From CAYRMV01 sp964425255 (GTDB taxonomy: Bacteria; Bacteroidota; Bacteroidia; Flavobacteriales_D; Crocinitomicaceae): a DNA stretch of 43,158 nt. The notes beneath the pieces are model-generated. The model made no database searches. It worked only from the letters and a program-made list of their open reading frames with translations, and was not told the DNA's origin. A program made the translations under genes and the position numbers. This document shows, one piece after another, positions 25,103 through 34,045 of the stretch (position 1 is the first letter of the stretch; each line of letters opens with the position of its first letter). The DNA is taken from positions 1 to 43,158 of the forward strand of contig CAYRMV010000010.1 in the NCBI GenBank assembly GCA_964425255.1, written 5' to 3'.

Positions 25103-26347
25103 TTATGCTTTCTCTTCCCAAATTTGGAGTAATTCCGCTAAGGTGGCAACCGCTTTTTGCATGTCTTGCACACTCACGTATTCGTGGCGGGAGTGAATCG
25201 CCATTTCTCCCGTAAATAAATTCGGACAAGGTAAACCCATGAAAGACAAGCGAGATCCGTCTGTTCCTCCTCGAATGATTGTTGGCTGTGGAGTGACACC
25301 TGCACGCGTCATTGCTTCGATAGCATAATCGGTCACAAAGGGAACGTCGCGGATGATTTCCTTCATGTTGCGGTATTGTTCTACCACCTCACAGGTGTAT
25401 GTCGCTCCGGGGAATTGTTCGATTGTGTTTTTTAATATTTCTTCCAAACGTGCTTCGTATTCTGCCAATTTACTGGTCTCATGGTCACGAATGATAAACG
25501 AAACTGTAGCTTCTTCCAAACCACCATTGATCGAAGTTGGATGCACAAAACCTTCACGACCCGCTGTCGCTTCTGGACACCAAGCATCTTTTGGCAAGGC
25601 ATCAATAAACGTTGCTGCAACTTTCATGGCGTGAACCATTTTGCCTTTCGCATAACCAGGATGAGCGCTTATCCCCAAAATGTGGAAGGTCATTGCATCA
25701 GCTGAAAAAGATTCGTCTTCGATGGCTCCTAACTCACCGCTATCTAAGGTATAACCGTAATCTGCTTTGAGTTTAGACATGTCCAATTTTTCTACACCTC
25801 TCCCCACCTCTTCATCGGGAGTGAATAAAATGCGTACATTTCCGTGTTTGATTTGAGGGTTTGTCAAAAGAAAATGAGCAAAATCCATGATGATCGCCAC
25901 ACCTGCTTTATCATCTGCTCCCAACAAAGTCAACCCACTCGCTGTAATGATATCGTCACCAATTTTCTCCTTCAAATAAGCATGTCGTTCAACGGTGATC
26001 ACTTGTTCGGAATCGTCTGGTAAAACAATCGGAGAACCGTCCCATTTTCGGTGAACAATTGGTTTCACGTTTGTTCCAGAACAATCCGGAGCGGTGTCCA
26101 TGTGTGAACACAAACAAATGGTTGGAATGGATTCTTTTTCGGAATTAGAAGGAATGGTTGCAAAAACATACCCCCATTCGTCCATTTCCACATCGGAAGC
26201 ACCCATTTGGGTTAATTCGTCGGCCAAAAGTTTCGCTAAATCTTTTTGCTTCATGGATGAAGGAAAAGAAGTTGAATTTGGATCAGCCGTTGTATCTATT
26301 TGTACATAGCGAAGAAAACGCTCTTCAACAGTATAAGAATAATTCAT
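25103..26347 (-). CDS. pepT: Peptidase T (aminotripeptidase)
   Basis: The 414-residue protein is a complete M20 metallopeptidase of the PepT type. It has the zinc ligands CSHMDTAPD, GADDKAGVAIIMDF, TPDEEVGRG, DSGELG and the late HSRHEYVS; the catalytic Glu is in PDEEVG. It cleaves the N-terminal residue from tripeptides in the cytosol. It is last of the minus-strand operon gmhA-terB-pepT, starting 10 bases after the TerB-like gene ends. The length is normal for the family. Confidence 0.96.
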   Translation of the reverse strand: MNYSYTVEERFLRYVQIDTTADPNSTSFPSSMKQKDLAKLLADELTQMGASDVEMDEWGYVFATIPSNSEKESIPTICLCSHMDTAPDCSGTNVKPIVHRKWDGSPIVLPDDSEQVITVERHAYLKEKIGDDIITASGLTLLGADDKAGVAIIMDFAHFLLTNPQIKHGNVRILFTPDEEVGRGVEKLDMSKLKADYGYTLDSGELGAIEDESFSADAMTFHILGISAHPGYAKGKMVHAMKVAATFIDALPKDAWCPEATAGREGFVHPTSINGGLEEATVSFIIRDHETSKLAEYEARLEEILKNTIEQFPGATYTCEVVEQYRNMKEIIRDVPFVTDYAIEAMTRAGVTPQPTIIRGGTDGSRLSFMGLPCPNLFTGEMAIHSRHEYVSVQDMQKAVATLAELLQIWEEKA

Positions 26348-26357
26348 GATTTATTTT

Positions 26358-26780
26358 TTACAAAACAGCCTCTACGATAGCGTGAGAAGGATTTCCGTTT
26401 TTCAATTTTTCAATAATAATTGGCAACTTTTCATTGAGTCGCTCGGTGGTAAATCCCAAAGCAATGCCTAATCGGTTCAACAATTCTTTTTCATCGGACT
26501 CAATTGCTCCATCCGCCATGGCCATTTCTGTTAAAGCTACCAAGCGTTCATAGCGTTCTTCCCGAGAAACCGGTGGAACAACGGGATATGCGGTTGGATT
26601 CAATACTATTTCGTTTACTTGTTCATCCGTTAAGGAAAGTCTACGAGCCATTTTGGCTAAGAATTCTTTTTCTTTTTTGGCAACGATACCGTCTAAACGG
26701 GCAAGTAAAACCAAATTTCTAAAATGCCCTTTCTGACTTGTTTGTTCTCCAGATTCAAAAAATTGTGCTAAAGTACCCAT
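26358..26780 (-). CDS. TerB-like (tellurite resistance B family) protein
   Basis: The 140-residue protein is helical and acidic. It has FRNLVLLARLDGIVAKKEKEFLAKMARRL and, later, LTEMAMADGAIESDEKELLNRLGIALGF: two DG...KE helical hairpins with the aspartates that bind metal in TerB folds. The family is linked to stress or membrane-associated metal-binding roles, but the exact job is unknown. It lies between gmhA and pepT with gaps of 8 and 10 bases, so it is cotranscribed. Confidence 0.82.
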   Translation of the reverse strand: MGTLAQFFESGEQTSQKGHFRNLVLLARLDGIVAKKEKEFLAKMARRLSLTDEQVNEIVLNPTAYPVVPPVSREERYERLVALTEMAMADGAIESDEKELLNRLGIALGFTTERLNEKLPIIIEKLKNGNPSHAIVEAVL

Positions 26781-26788
26781 TCTTTATT

Positions 26789-27364
26789 TTAGTTAAATAA
26801 TTGTTTTTCAATATAATCAATCAATGTATGAATTACTTTGATATGAATTTCTTGTGCTCGATCGGCATAATCCGAAAACGGTGCACGAATTTCGACATCA
26901 CATAAATCGGCCATTTTCCCGCCTGTTTTACCTGTTAGGCCAATTACTTTCATTCCTTTTTCGCGTGCAGTTTCGATTGCTCGAACAACATTTGCGGAAT
27001 TACCTGAAGTGGAAATCGCTAACAAAACATCCCCATTAGAACCAAAAGCTTCTAAGAAACGAGAAAAAACAAACTCATACCCAAAATCATTGGAAACACA
27101 AGAAAGATGACTCGCATCGGAAATAGAAATCGCTGCAATTGCAGGACGATTTTCGCGGTATCTACCCGTTAGTTCTTCTGCAAAATGCATCGAATCACAC
27201 ATCGAACCACCGTTTCCGCAACTGTAAATCTTTCCGCCAGAACGAATTGAATCAACCAAGATATCCCCTGCTTGACGAATCCGTTCCCAATTCTCTTCGG
27301 TGTTAAATTTTAGTAAAATTTCGCTTGCTTCGAAAAAATGGCTTGCAATTTGATTTGCACTCAT
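26789..27364 (-). CDS. gmhA: D-sedoheptulose 7-phosphate isomerase
   Basis: The 191-residue SIS-domain protein has SCGNGGSMCDSMHFAEELTGRYRENRPAIAAISISD and ISTSGNSANVVRAIETAREKGM, the GmhA signature including the Asn-Gly-Gly-Ser sugar-phosphate loop. It converts sedoheptulose 7-phosphate to D-glycero-D-manno-heptose 7-phosphate, the first step towards ADP-heptose for the lipopolysaccharide inner core. No other heptose genes are in the window. It is first in an operon with terB and pepT, with an exact -7 box just upstream. Confidence 0.93.
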   Translation of the reverse strand: MSANQIASHFFEASEILLKFNTEENWERIRQAGDILVDSIRSGGKIYSCGNGGSMCDSMHFAEELTGRYRENRPAIAAISISDASHLSCVSNDFGYEFVFSRFLEAFGSNGDVLLAISTSGNSANVVRAIETAREKGMKVIGLTGKTGGKMADLCDVEIRAPFSDYADRAQEIHIKVIHTLIDYIEKQLFN

Positions 27365-27380
27365 TGTGTTTGATTTTGGT

Positions 27381-27388
27381 CAAATTTA
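27381..27388 (-). promoter_or_regulatory. -7 promoter box of the gmhA operon
   Basis: On the minus strand TAAATTTG matches TAnnTTTG exactly. It lies 16 bases before the gmhA ATG, so the leader would be about 10 bases. A TTG (27405-27407) sits 16 bases upstream, slightly short for the -33 element. Confidence 0.55.
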
Positions 27389-27429
27389 ATTATTTTCGTT
27401 TTGCCAACATCGAATTCAAGCAAACTTAG

Positions 27430-27437
27430 TATATTTG
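27430..27437 (+). promoter_or_regulatory. -7 promoter box of the secreted protein gene at 27470
   Basis: TATATTTG matches TAnnTTTG exactly, 32 bases before the ATG. A purine-rich GAGG follows and may serve as a weak ribosome site. This supports a start at 27470 and not at an earlier codon. Confidence 0.55.
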
Positions 27438-27469
27438 AAACAGAGGAAACTCATAAAACCAAGCAAAAA

Positions 27470-27895
27470 ATGATGAAAAAAAGTTTACTTTTCAGTCTCT
27501 CACTCCTATTTTCGTTGAGCTATCATGCTCAGTCCAATTGCTTTAAACAGCTAGAAGATGCATTTGCAAAAAGAGGAGCAAACACCGTTCAAGACGACAT
27601 GCATCGAAACGTTATTATCAGTTTTTTTGAGGGAGATCAAGTAAACTGTGTATCTGGAAAAGTTCGTGTTGAAAATGGTGCAGTGGTATCTGTTTTTGTT
27701 TTTTACGAAGATGGAACGCCGGAATTAATTGATAAAAAATTCTACAATGCTAAAAAACAACCTCCTACAATCACAAACGGAATATCCGAAATGATTTACA
27801 CGGTTGATGGAGAAAAATTCCGTGTTGTGTTTATCGATAAATTGAAGCCAAAAGCAAAATCATTGAAGCAAGCAACGCTTCCTGATGATTTATAA
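27470..27895 (+). CDS. Hypothetical secreted protein
   Basis: The 141-residue protein begins MMKKSLLFSLSLLFSLSYHAQ, a clear signal peptide, so the mature protein starts near QSNCFKQLEDAF and is about 120 residues. The rest is a small mixed fold with VSGKVRVENGAVVSVFVFYEDG, reminiscent of a repeat strand pair. I do not recognise the family. Two adjacent ATGs (27470 and 27473) are equivalent starts. It is monocistronic, with a promoter box before it and a terminator after it. Confidence 0.75.
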   Translation: MMKKSLLFSLSLLFSLSYHAQSNCFKQLEDAFAKRGANTVQDDMHRNVIISFFEGDQVNCVSGKVRVENGAVVSVFVFYEDGTPELIDKKFYNAKKQPPTITNGISEMIYTVDGEKFRVVFIDKLKPKAKSLKQATLPDDL

Positions 27896-27912
27896 CAATT
27901 TTTTTTTCATAA

Positions 27913-27945
27913 AAGGGTGTCCGATTGTTCGAGATGCCCTTTTTT
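27913..27945 (+). terminator. Terminator after the secreted protein gene
   Basis: The stem aagggtgtc / gatgccctt (9 pairs, two wobble) has a further cga-tcg pairing in its loop and is followed by a T-run. It begins 17 bases after the stop. An in-frame extension of the next gene would start inside it. Confidence 0.78.
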
Positions 27946-27966
27946 CATTTTAGACTTTTAGGTAAT

Positions 27967-28617
27967 ATGAAAAATTTCCTTTTCTTTCTTTTTATCCTTT
28001 TTACTTTTTTCGCTTGCAAGGAAAACGAGCAAAATAACTTAGCTGAAAACAAGAATAAAAAAGTAGAAATAGTCAAACAAGATTCAAGCAATTTACATGT
28101 ATTTGTAGCCAAGATTCATGCTTGTACTCCCAAAGATCAACTGGAAATTGGTGAAAGTAATCGAGCGGAAATTCAGGGAGAAGTGATTCAATCTATATAC
28201 GGAAAAAACACACCTAAAATCATCCAATTTGATGTTGAAGGAACACTGAATATAGTTGAATTAAGTCGAGCCAAACATGCACTCTTTTTTGTACTGAAAT
28301 CGGATTCAAAACCAACTTTTCGTCTGATTCCATCTCATTATATGGAAGTTTATCCTACAGCAGATAATCAGTGGGCTTGCCTCTATCAAACAAGTGATTT
28401 TGAACATCCTTCCGCTTCGAAGTCTATGATTAAACCTGAGAAAATCAACTTTCGTGAAGCGGTTATTTTCGATTTAGATGAAGATGAAATAAATGATTTT
28501 CCTTCGCCTTATTACACGCAGAAAAACAACCTTGTTTATGCTGATTATGGATTATTAACTCACGCCTATTTTAAACTTAAAAAGCAAACTACTCTCAAAG
28601 CACTCGGTATTTTCTAA
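27967..28617 (+). CDS. Hypothetical lipoprotein
   Basis: The ATG at 27967 gives MKNFLFFLFILFTFFACKEN: a signal sequence with lipobox Cys17 and an acidic/Asn-rich linker after it, followed by about 180 residues of unrecognised sequence. A stretch FVAKIHACTPKDQLEIGESNRAEIQGEVIQSI and two tyrosine-rich regions are the only visible marks. It should be a lipoprotein anchored to an envelope membrane. There is no functional hint from the neighbours. An extension to 27925 is rejected because it begins in the previous terminator. Confidence 0.72.
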   Translation: MKNFLFFLFILFTFFACKENEQNNLAENKNKKVEIVKQDSSNLHVFVAKIHACTPKDQLEIGESNRAEIQGEVIQSIYGKNTPKIIQFDVEGTLNIVELSRAKHALFFVLKSDSKPTFRLIPSHYMEVYPTADNQWACLYQTSDFEHPSASKSMIKPEKINFREAVIFDLDEDEINDFPSPYYTQKNNLVYADYGLLTHAYFKLKKQTTLKALGIF

Positions 28618-28783
28618 ACGCTATTAAATTCTGTTTCTAAAGAATTTTGAAAATCTTCATTGGAATTGATTATAAATTCTAAAAAGAGTAATTGCTGTTA
28701 AAAAAAAGTCCTTTATTTTGCAGGTAAGTTAACGCAATATTTTATTTCAATTTGAGTTAACTTATTTTATCAAACCCATTCAC

Positions 28784-31183
28784 ATGAATAAATTTCTTTT
28801 ACTGATCCTTTTTTATAGTGCTAACACCTTCCTTTTTAGTCAGGAAAAAAGAACGATTTCTGGCTATATTACCAACGGTGAAACTGGTGAAAAACTTCTT
28901 GGTGCAACTATTTTTGATACCGTCTCAAAATTGGGTGCTGTAACCAATGATTATGGGTTTTACAGTTTAACGATTCCAAACGAACAGGCTTTTATTCGTG
29001 TCAGTTTTTTCAGTTTGAAAACGCGTTATTTTACGGTAGACAAAAACACATCTGAATTAAATGTACAACTTGAAAAAATTCAAGAATTATCTGAAATCAC
29101 CATCTCTGCTGAAGGAAATAACCGTCAAATCGACAATACGCAGACAGGTACAATCGAAATTCAATTGGATAAATTAGACAAACTGCCTCTCGTTTTGGGT
29201 GAAAAAGATGTCATGCGAATGATTCAACTTTTACCAGGTGTAAAAGCAGGTGGTGAAGCATCGAGTGGTTTGTATGTTCGTGGTGGTGGTCCAGATCAAA
29301 ACTTAATTTTATTAGATGGTGTTCCTGTTTACAATGCTTCTCATTTATTTGGATTCTTTTCCATTTTCAATTCGGATGCCATTTCGAATGTTACGTTGAC
29401 AAAAGGTGGATTTCCTTCTCGTTATGGAGGTCGAGTTTCTTCTGTTTTAGACATGCGCATGAAAGAAGGAAACATGAAGAAATACAACGTAGAGGGTTCT
29501 TTAGGTTTGATTTCAAGCCGATTATTAGTGGAAGGGCCAATCAAAAAAGACAAAACGTCGTTTATGGTTAGTGGAAGAAGAACGTATTTGGATTTATTGG
29601 TGAAACCGTTTATCAAAAATCGTCCTTCGCAAGGGGGTTACTTTTTTCATGATTTTAATGCGAAAATTCAACACAAAATCAACGACAAACACCACATTTA
29701 CTTAAGTGGTTATTTTGGGGCTGACAAAGTTCAACTCAACAACAACCAAGAAGCGTACTATGACGATGCAGGAAATCGCTTCAAAAACGACAATGAATTT
29801 AAATTAAATTGGGGCAACTCCATAGCTGCTGTTCGATGGAATTATAAAATCAGTCCGAAATTATTTTTGAACACTACAGGAACATTTTCAAACTATAATT
29901 TCTTTATCGGAAGGGAAGCCACCAACGAAATCACCAATACCTTCGGCGACCTTTCAACCAAAAAATACACCAACGGTTTTAGTTCTGGTATTTTAGATTG
30001 GACCATCAAAAGTGATTTCACGTTTGTTCCAAATCCCAATCACAACATTCGCTTTGGTCTTGTAGAAACGTATCATACTTTCACGCCAGGAGTTACCTCA
30101 ACCACTGTTGTTGATTCCACGACCAACCTGAATGTCAATACAGGATCTAGAAAACAATATTCTCACGAATTGGGTCTGTACATCGAAGATGATTTTATTC
30201 TCTCGACTAGACTAAAAATGAATATCGGTTATCGCCATTCCTTTTTTGTGGTGGGAAACAAAACATACCACAATCCAGAACCACGTTTAAATGCCAATTA
30301 CCGAGTGGGAACCAAATCAAGTATCAAATTGGGTTTGAGTCAATCAGCCCAATATTTGCATTTACTTTCAAATATCGGAATCGGACTACCAGCTGATTTA
30401 TGGGTTCCTGCAACACGAGAAATAAAACCAGTAATCGCCAGACAAGCATCGTTGGGCTTTTACCATGAATTAAATAAGTCGATTTTTGTTTCTGTAGAAG
30501 GATATTACAAACTAATGAACAACTTGATTCAGTACAAAGATGGTGTCGATTTTTCGGTTGATAATGGAACGGATTGGGAAGAAACCGTAACAACCGGAAA
30601 AGGAAATGCCTATGGTTGGGAAGCACTAATCGAAAAGAAAAAAGGAAATTTTTCAGGTTGGATTGGTTACACAATGAGTTGGTCCATTCGCCAATTTGAT
30701 GAATTGAATAATGGTGAGCCATTTTATCATCGTTACGACAGAAGACATGATCTTAGCATTGCTCTTTCGTATGACATCACAGAAAAATGGGACATCGGTT
30801 TAATTTTTGTTTACGGAACCGGAAATGCTGTAACCGTTGGAAGTCAAACCTACAACGCATCCGATTATTTTGGACAATCGTGGAACAACGAATTCATCAA
30901 TTATTCATCCTTAAATGGATATCGCATGCCGGCATATCATCGATTAGATTTAGGAGCCAATCGAAAAAAAGAAAAAAAATATGGTTTGTCAATTCTTTCC
31001 CTTTCGATCTACAATGTTTACAATCGAAACAATCCATTTTACATTTACAAAGGTGTGAATCAAAGTGGAAATCCAGCACTAATTGGAGTTGGACTATTTC
31101 CAATCATTCCTTCGATCAGTTGGAATTTCAAATTTGATTTCGAAAAAATGAAAGAAATCAAGCTAAACTCAATCAAAGAATAA
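28784..31183 (+). CDS. TonB-dependent receptor with N-terminal carboxypeptidase-like regulatory domain
   Basis: The 799-residue protein has a signal peptide (to about residue 19), then a carboxypeptidase-D-like domain at ~22-105 (ISGYITNGETGEKLLGATIF). The plug follows, with VMRMIQLLPGVKAGGEASSG, VRGGGPDQNLILLDGVPVYN and FNSDAISNVTLTKGGFPSRYGG; the rest is a 22-strand barrel. It imports a ligand through the outer membrane with TonB energy. The partner gene is a DUF4249 lipoprotein, a common pairing in Bacteroidota that often serves peptides, metals or other small ligands; the ligand is not known. The 166-base gap upstream holds only AT-rich, probably regulatory DNA. Confidence 0.94.
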   Translation: MNKFLLLILFYSANTFLFSQEKRTISGYITNGETGEKLLGATIFDTVSKLGAVTNDYGFYSLTIPNEQAFIRVSFFSLKTRYFTVDKNTSELNVQLEKIQELSEITISAEGNNRQIDNTQTGTIEIQLDKLDKLPLVLGEKDVMRMIQLLPGVKAGGEASSGLYVRGGGPDQNLILLDGVPVYNASHLFGFFSIFNSDAISNVTLTKGGFPSRYGGRVSSVLDMRMKEGNMKKYNVEGSLGLISSRLLVEGPIKKDKTSFMVSGRRTYLDLLVKPFIKNRPSQGGYFFHDFNAKIQHKINDKHHIYLSGYFGADKVQLNNNQEAYYDDAGNRFKNDNEFKLNWGNSIAAVRWNYKISPKLFLNTTGTFSNYNFFIGREATNEITNTFGDLSTKKYTNGFSSGILDWTIKSDFTFVPNPNHNIRFGLVETYHTFTPGVTSTTVVDSTTNLNVNTGSRKQYSHELGLYIEDDFILSTRLKMNIGYRHSFFVVGNKTYHNPEPRLNANYRVGTKSSIKLGLSQSAQYLHLLSNIGIGLPADLWVPATREIKPVIARQASLGFYHELNKSIFVSVEGYYKLMNNLIQYKDGVDFSVDNGTDWEETVTTGKGNAYGWEALIEKKKGNFSGWIGYTMSWSIRQFDELNNGEPFYHRYDRRHDLSIALSYDITEKWDIGLIFVYGTGNAVTVGSQTYNASDYFGQSWNNEFINYSSLNGYRMPAYHRLDLGANRKKEKKYGLSILSLSIYNVYNRNNPFYIYKGVNQSGNPALIGVGLFPIIPSISWNFKFDFEKMKEIKLNSIKE

Positions 31184-31235
31184 TCGAAAAACACGAGATA
31201 TGAACCCATTATTTTCCATCAATCAAATCAAGAAA

Positions 31236-32156
31236 ATGAAACGAATTTCTTTTGTCCTTGTTATTACAAGTGTTTTCCTTTTTTCATGTGAAAAAGAAAT
31301 TGAATTCAAAGGCGAGGGAAAACAACCCCTTTTGGTATTAGATGCGATTTTAGAAAACCACCAAACACCCATGGTCACGGTTTCACGAAGTGCATTTTTC
31401 TTAACCAAAAACACAGAGCCTTCTATCAAAGAGCTTTCTGGTGCAACCGTCGTATTGACCAACCTCGATCTCAATGAAAGTTATGTTTTACAAAACATTT
31501 CTGCTACTGGAAAATACTTCGGATCTGTTCCTATCGAACCGAATACAAACTACAAGATTGAAGTTTCTTATCCAAATTTTAAAACGATTTCTAGTCAATT
31601 AAAATCGGTGTCCGATATTGAACTAACATCGATTGATACAAGTTCTGTATTCATCCAAAATCCATACGGATCTCCTTCAAATGTGGGACAAGTTTTGTTT
31701 AATTTTCAAGATACTCCCGGTGAAAATTACTATGCATTTACGAGCATGCCTTATATACAAAAAGACGTCTATGATGAAGATTCTGTTTTTCAGTACAGCA
31801 CAACAGGTTATTTTACTTCTTACAATTTCACCGATGAATCAACCATTCAATTTGGTTATGGTGGTTATTACTTTATTAACGATCTTTTATACCAAAACAA
31901 ACCCATCAATCTTTCTTTAAACACCTATTTAACGGAAGGTTATGTATATGATGGTAATGGGAATTATTACACGGAAAAAGTATTAAAATGGAGAGGAATA
32001 TTAAAATCCATGACAAAAGATATGTATTTGTATTTCAAAACCTCTCAAAATAATCAAGGTGGATCGCCTTTTTCAGATCCTTCGAATGTACACACTAATA
32101 TCAAGGATGGACTTGGGATTTTCGGGAGTGTTTCTGTGGATGAAAAAGAAAAATAA
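31236..32156 (+). CDS. DUF4249 family lipoprotein, partner of the TonB receptor
   Basis: The ATG at 31236 gives MKRISFVLVITSVFLFSCEK, a lipoprotein signal with lipobox Cys18. The 306-residue product has EIEFKGEGKQPLLVLDAIL and VTVSRSAFFLTKN, which match the DUF4249 N-terminal beta domain as I know it. It follows the receptor by 52 bases, the usual order. Probably it is a surface or periplasmic lipoprotein that captures substrate for the receptor. An upstream in-frame start at 31200 is less likely because it would bury the signal peptide. Confidence 0.88.
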   Translation: MKRISFVLVITSVFLFSCEKEIEFKGEGKQPLLVLDAILENHQTPMVTVSRSAFFLTKNTEPSIKELSGATVVLTNLDLNESYVLQNISATGKYFGSVPIEPNTNYKIEVSYPNFKTISSQLKSVSDIELTSIDTSSVFIQNPYGSPSNVGQVLFNFQDTPGENYYAFTSMPYIQKDVYDEDSVFQYSTTGYFTSYNFTDESTIQFGYGGYYFINDLLYQNKPINLSLNTYLTEGYVYDGNGNYYTEKVLKWRGILKSMTKDMYLYFKTSQNNQGGSPFSDPSNVHTNIKDGLGIFGSVSVDEKEK

Positions 32157-32223
32157 CCAGATGATGAAATAAAATCAACGAATAAAAAAGGTATCTTGTA
32201 GCAGTTTAATAACACAACAAAAC

Positions 32224-33153
32224 ATGATTAAATACTTTTTTTACTCGCTTACACTTTACTTTTCTTTGACTATTTTTTCTCAAACAGAAGCTGAATTTGC
32301 TGTTGTCCAAAAACTTGCAGATGTAGGTAAATATGACAAAGCGCTGGATGAAATGAAAACCTTACTTCAAAAGTACCCTGAAAATCACGAACTATACTTC
32401 ACTATTTTTGATCTACATTTAGCTAAAAAAGATTACAAAACCGCCATTAATATCTTAAATGAAGGTGTAGAACGGTATCAAAATTTCGACATGTATGATT
32501 ATCGTGGTAATTTTTTTAATTCCGTTTTACTTTTCGAAGATGCAATTCGCGACTATGAAAAAGCATATACCATTGCTGAATCCGATGAACAGCGTATTCA
32601 TATACTCGTAAATTTAGGCGGTGCTAAAAGTAATGTGCGTGATTTCCAAGGTGCATACGATGATTTGATGTTAGCTTACGAATACGATTCATTAAACATT
32701 GGTGTTTTAAACAATCTTGCCATGGCATGTGATGAATTAGATAAAGATCAGGATACATACCGATTCTTAGAAAAAATAATTCAATTAGACTCTGTTAACG
32801 TGGCCGGATTTGTGAATCTAGGTTTTAAATACCAACAAGATGGATACTATGAAAAATCACTTACTTATTTTGACAAAGCAGTATCATTGGACCCTGAAGA
32901 AGGATATGCGCGGAGTAACCGTAGTTTTAGCCGACTAAAAACCAATGATTTAAAAGGAGCAATGGAAGACATTAATCTGGCGATCAAATTCAATCCAATT
33001 AATGCTTGGGCGTTTAAAGTTCGTGCTTTGATTTACATCCAACAAGGAAAAACAAAAAAAGCATGTGCTGATTTAGATCAAGCAGTTCAATTGAGATATA
33101 CCGACCAATATGGTCCCGAAGTGGAAGAATTACAACGTAAACATTGCAAATAA
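32224..33153 (+). CDS. Secreted TPR-repeat protein
   Basis: The 309-residue protein has an N-terminal signal peptide (MIKYFFYSLTLYFSLTIFSQ) and a series of TPR helix pairs across the rest: DVGKYDKALDEMKTLLQKYP, KKDYKTAINILNEGVERY, DGYYEKSLTYFDKAVSLDPE, DLKGAMEDINLAIKFNPI and KTKKACADLDQAVQLRY. There is no catalytic domain. It should be a periplasmic or outer-membrane-facing scaffold. It precedes xth by 18 bases, but a functional link to DNA repair is not evident. Confidence 0.87.
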   Translation: MIKYFFYSLTLYFSLTIFSQTEAEFAVVQKLADVGKYDKALDEMKTLLQKYPENHELYFTIFDLHLAKKDYKTAINILNEGVERYQNFDMYDYRGNFFNSVLLFEDAIRDYEKAYTIAESDEQRIHILVNLGGAKSNVRDFQGAYDDLMLAYEYDSLNIGVLNNLAMACDELDKDQDTYRFLEKIIQLDSVNVAGFVNLGFKYQQDGYYEKSLTYFDKAVSLDPEEGYARSNRSFSRLKTNDLKGAMEDINLAIKFNPINAWAFKVRALIYIQQGKTKKACADLDQAVQLRYTDQYGPEVEELQRKHCK

Positions 33154-33171
33154 AAACACATTTAGACCAGT

Positions 33172-33936
33172 ATGACAAAAATTATTTCTTTCAACGTCAA
33201 TGGAATTCGGGCAATTGCTCAGAAGTCCTTCCTCCCAGATATGCAAACGGTTGATGCGGATATCATTTGCTTACAAGAAACAAAAGCAACGGTTGAACAA
33301 GTTAAAGAAACAGTTGCCACTTTGAGCGAATACCAGGTTTTTGCCAATGAAGCGGAAAAAAAAGGATACTCCGGAACAGCGATTTTAACTAAAATAAAAC
33401 CAATTTCAGTTGAATACGACATGGGAATTGCGGAACATGACACAGAAGGTCGCGTTATTTGTGCTGAATATGACTCGTATTATTTGGTGACAGTTTATGT
33501 TCCAAACTCAGGTAGTGAGCTTCTTCGATTGGGGTATCGTCAAACGTGGGATGCAGATTTTTTGACTTATTTAAAGAAATTAGAAGACAAAAAGCCTGTT
33601 CTCGTTTGTGGCGATTTCAATGTTGCTCACAAAGCAATTGATTTGGCACGTCCAAAACAAAACTACAACAAAGCTGCAGGATATATGCAAGAAGAAATTG
33701 ATGGAATGGATGCTTTTCATCAAGCTGGACTTATTGATACGTTTCGTGCTTTAAATCCAGAAGAAGTGAAATATTCTTGGTGGAGTTATCGCGCTGGAGC
33801 TAGACAGAAAAACATTGGCTGGCGGATTGACTATTTTTTATGCTCAGAATCATTCATGCCCTCTGTAAAAGAATCGTTTATACTGAATGAAGTGCTAGGA
33901 TCAGACCATTGCCCTGTTGGAATTGTGGTAGTATAA
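33172..33936 (+). CDS. xth: Exodeoxyribonuclease III (AP endonuclease)
   Basis: The 254-residue protein starts MTKIISFNVNGIRAIAQK. All ExoIII-family motifs are seen: LQETKA (catalytic Glu), YSGTAILTK, VYVPNSG, CGDFNVAHKAIDLARPK (catalytic Asp and Asn), YSWWSYRAGARQKNIGWRIDYF and GSDHCPVGI (catalytic Asp-His). It nicks abasic sites and trims 3' blocking groups in base excision repair. The length is normal. It follows a TPR gene by 18 bases on the same strand. Confidence 0.96.
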   Translation: MTKIISFNVNGIRAIAQKSFLPDMQTVDADIICLQETKATVEQVKETVATLSEYQVFANEAEKKGYSGTAILTKIKPISVEYDMGIAEHDTEGRVICAEYDSYYLVTVYVPNSGSELLRLGYRQTWDADFLTYLKKLEDKKPVLVCGDFNVAHKAIDLARPKQNYNKAAGYMQEEIDGMDAFHQAGLIDTFRALNPEEVKYSWWSYRAGARQKNIGWRIDYFLCSESFMPSVKESFILNEVLGSDHCPVGIVVV

Positions 33937-33973
33937 CATTCTATTTTTTCTTTCTTATTTAGAATGATTCAAA

Positions 33974-33991
33974 ATACCCCGAATAGGGTAT
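33974..33991. promoter_or_regulatory. Palindrome upstream of the LuxR-type regulator
   Basis: ATACCC-cgaata-GGGTAT is a perfect 6-bp inverted repeat with a 6-base spacer, located 55-72 bases before the regulator start. GC-rich arms stand out in this AT-rich gap. It is a candidate binding site for the regulator itself; that is an inference. Confidence 0.5.
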
Positions 33992-34045
33992 TGTCCTTTT
34001 GATTTAAAAAGGTGAATTTTGTTATTTAGAATAATTCTAAGTAGC

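Noticed and set aside
30324..30722. A 132-residue open frame on the minus strand
   Set aside because: It lies wholly antisense to the TonB receptor barrel and has a composition typical of shadow frames.
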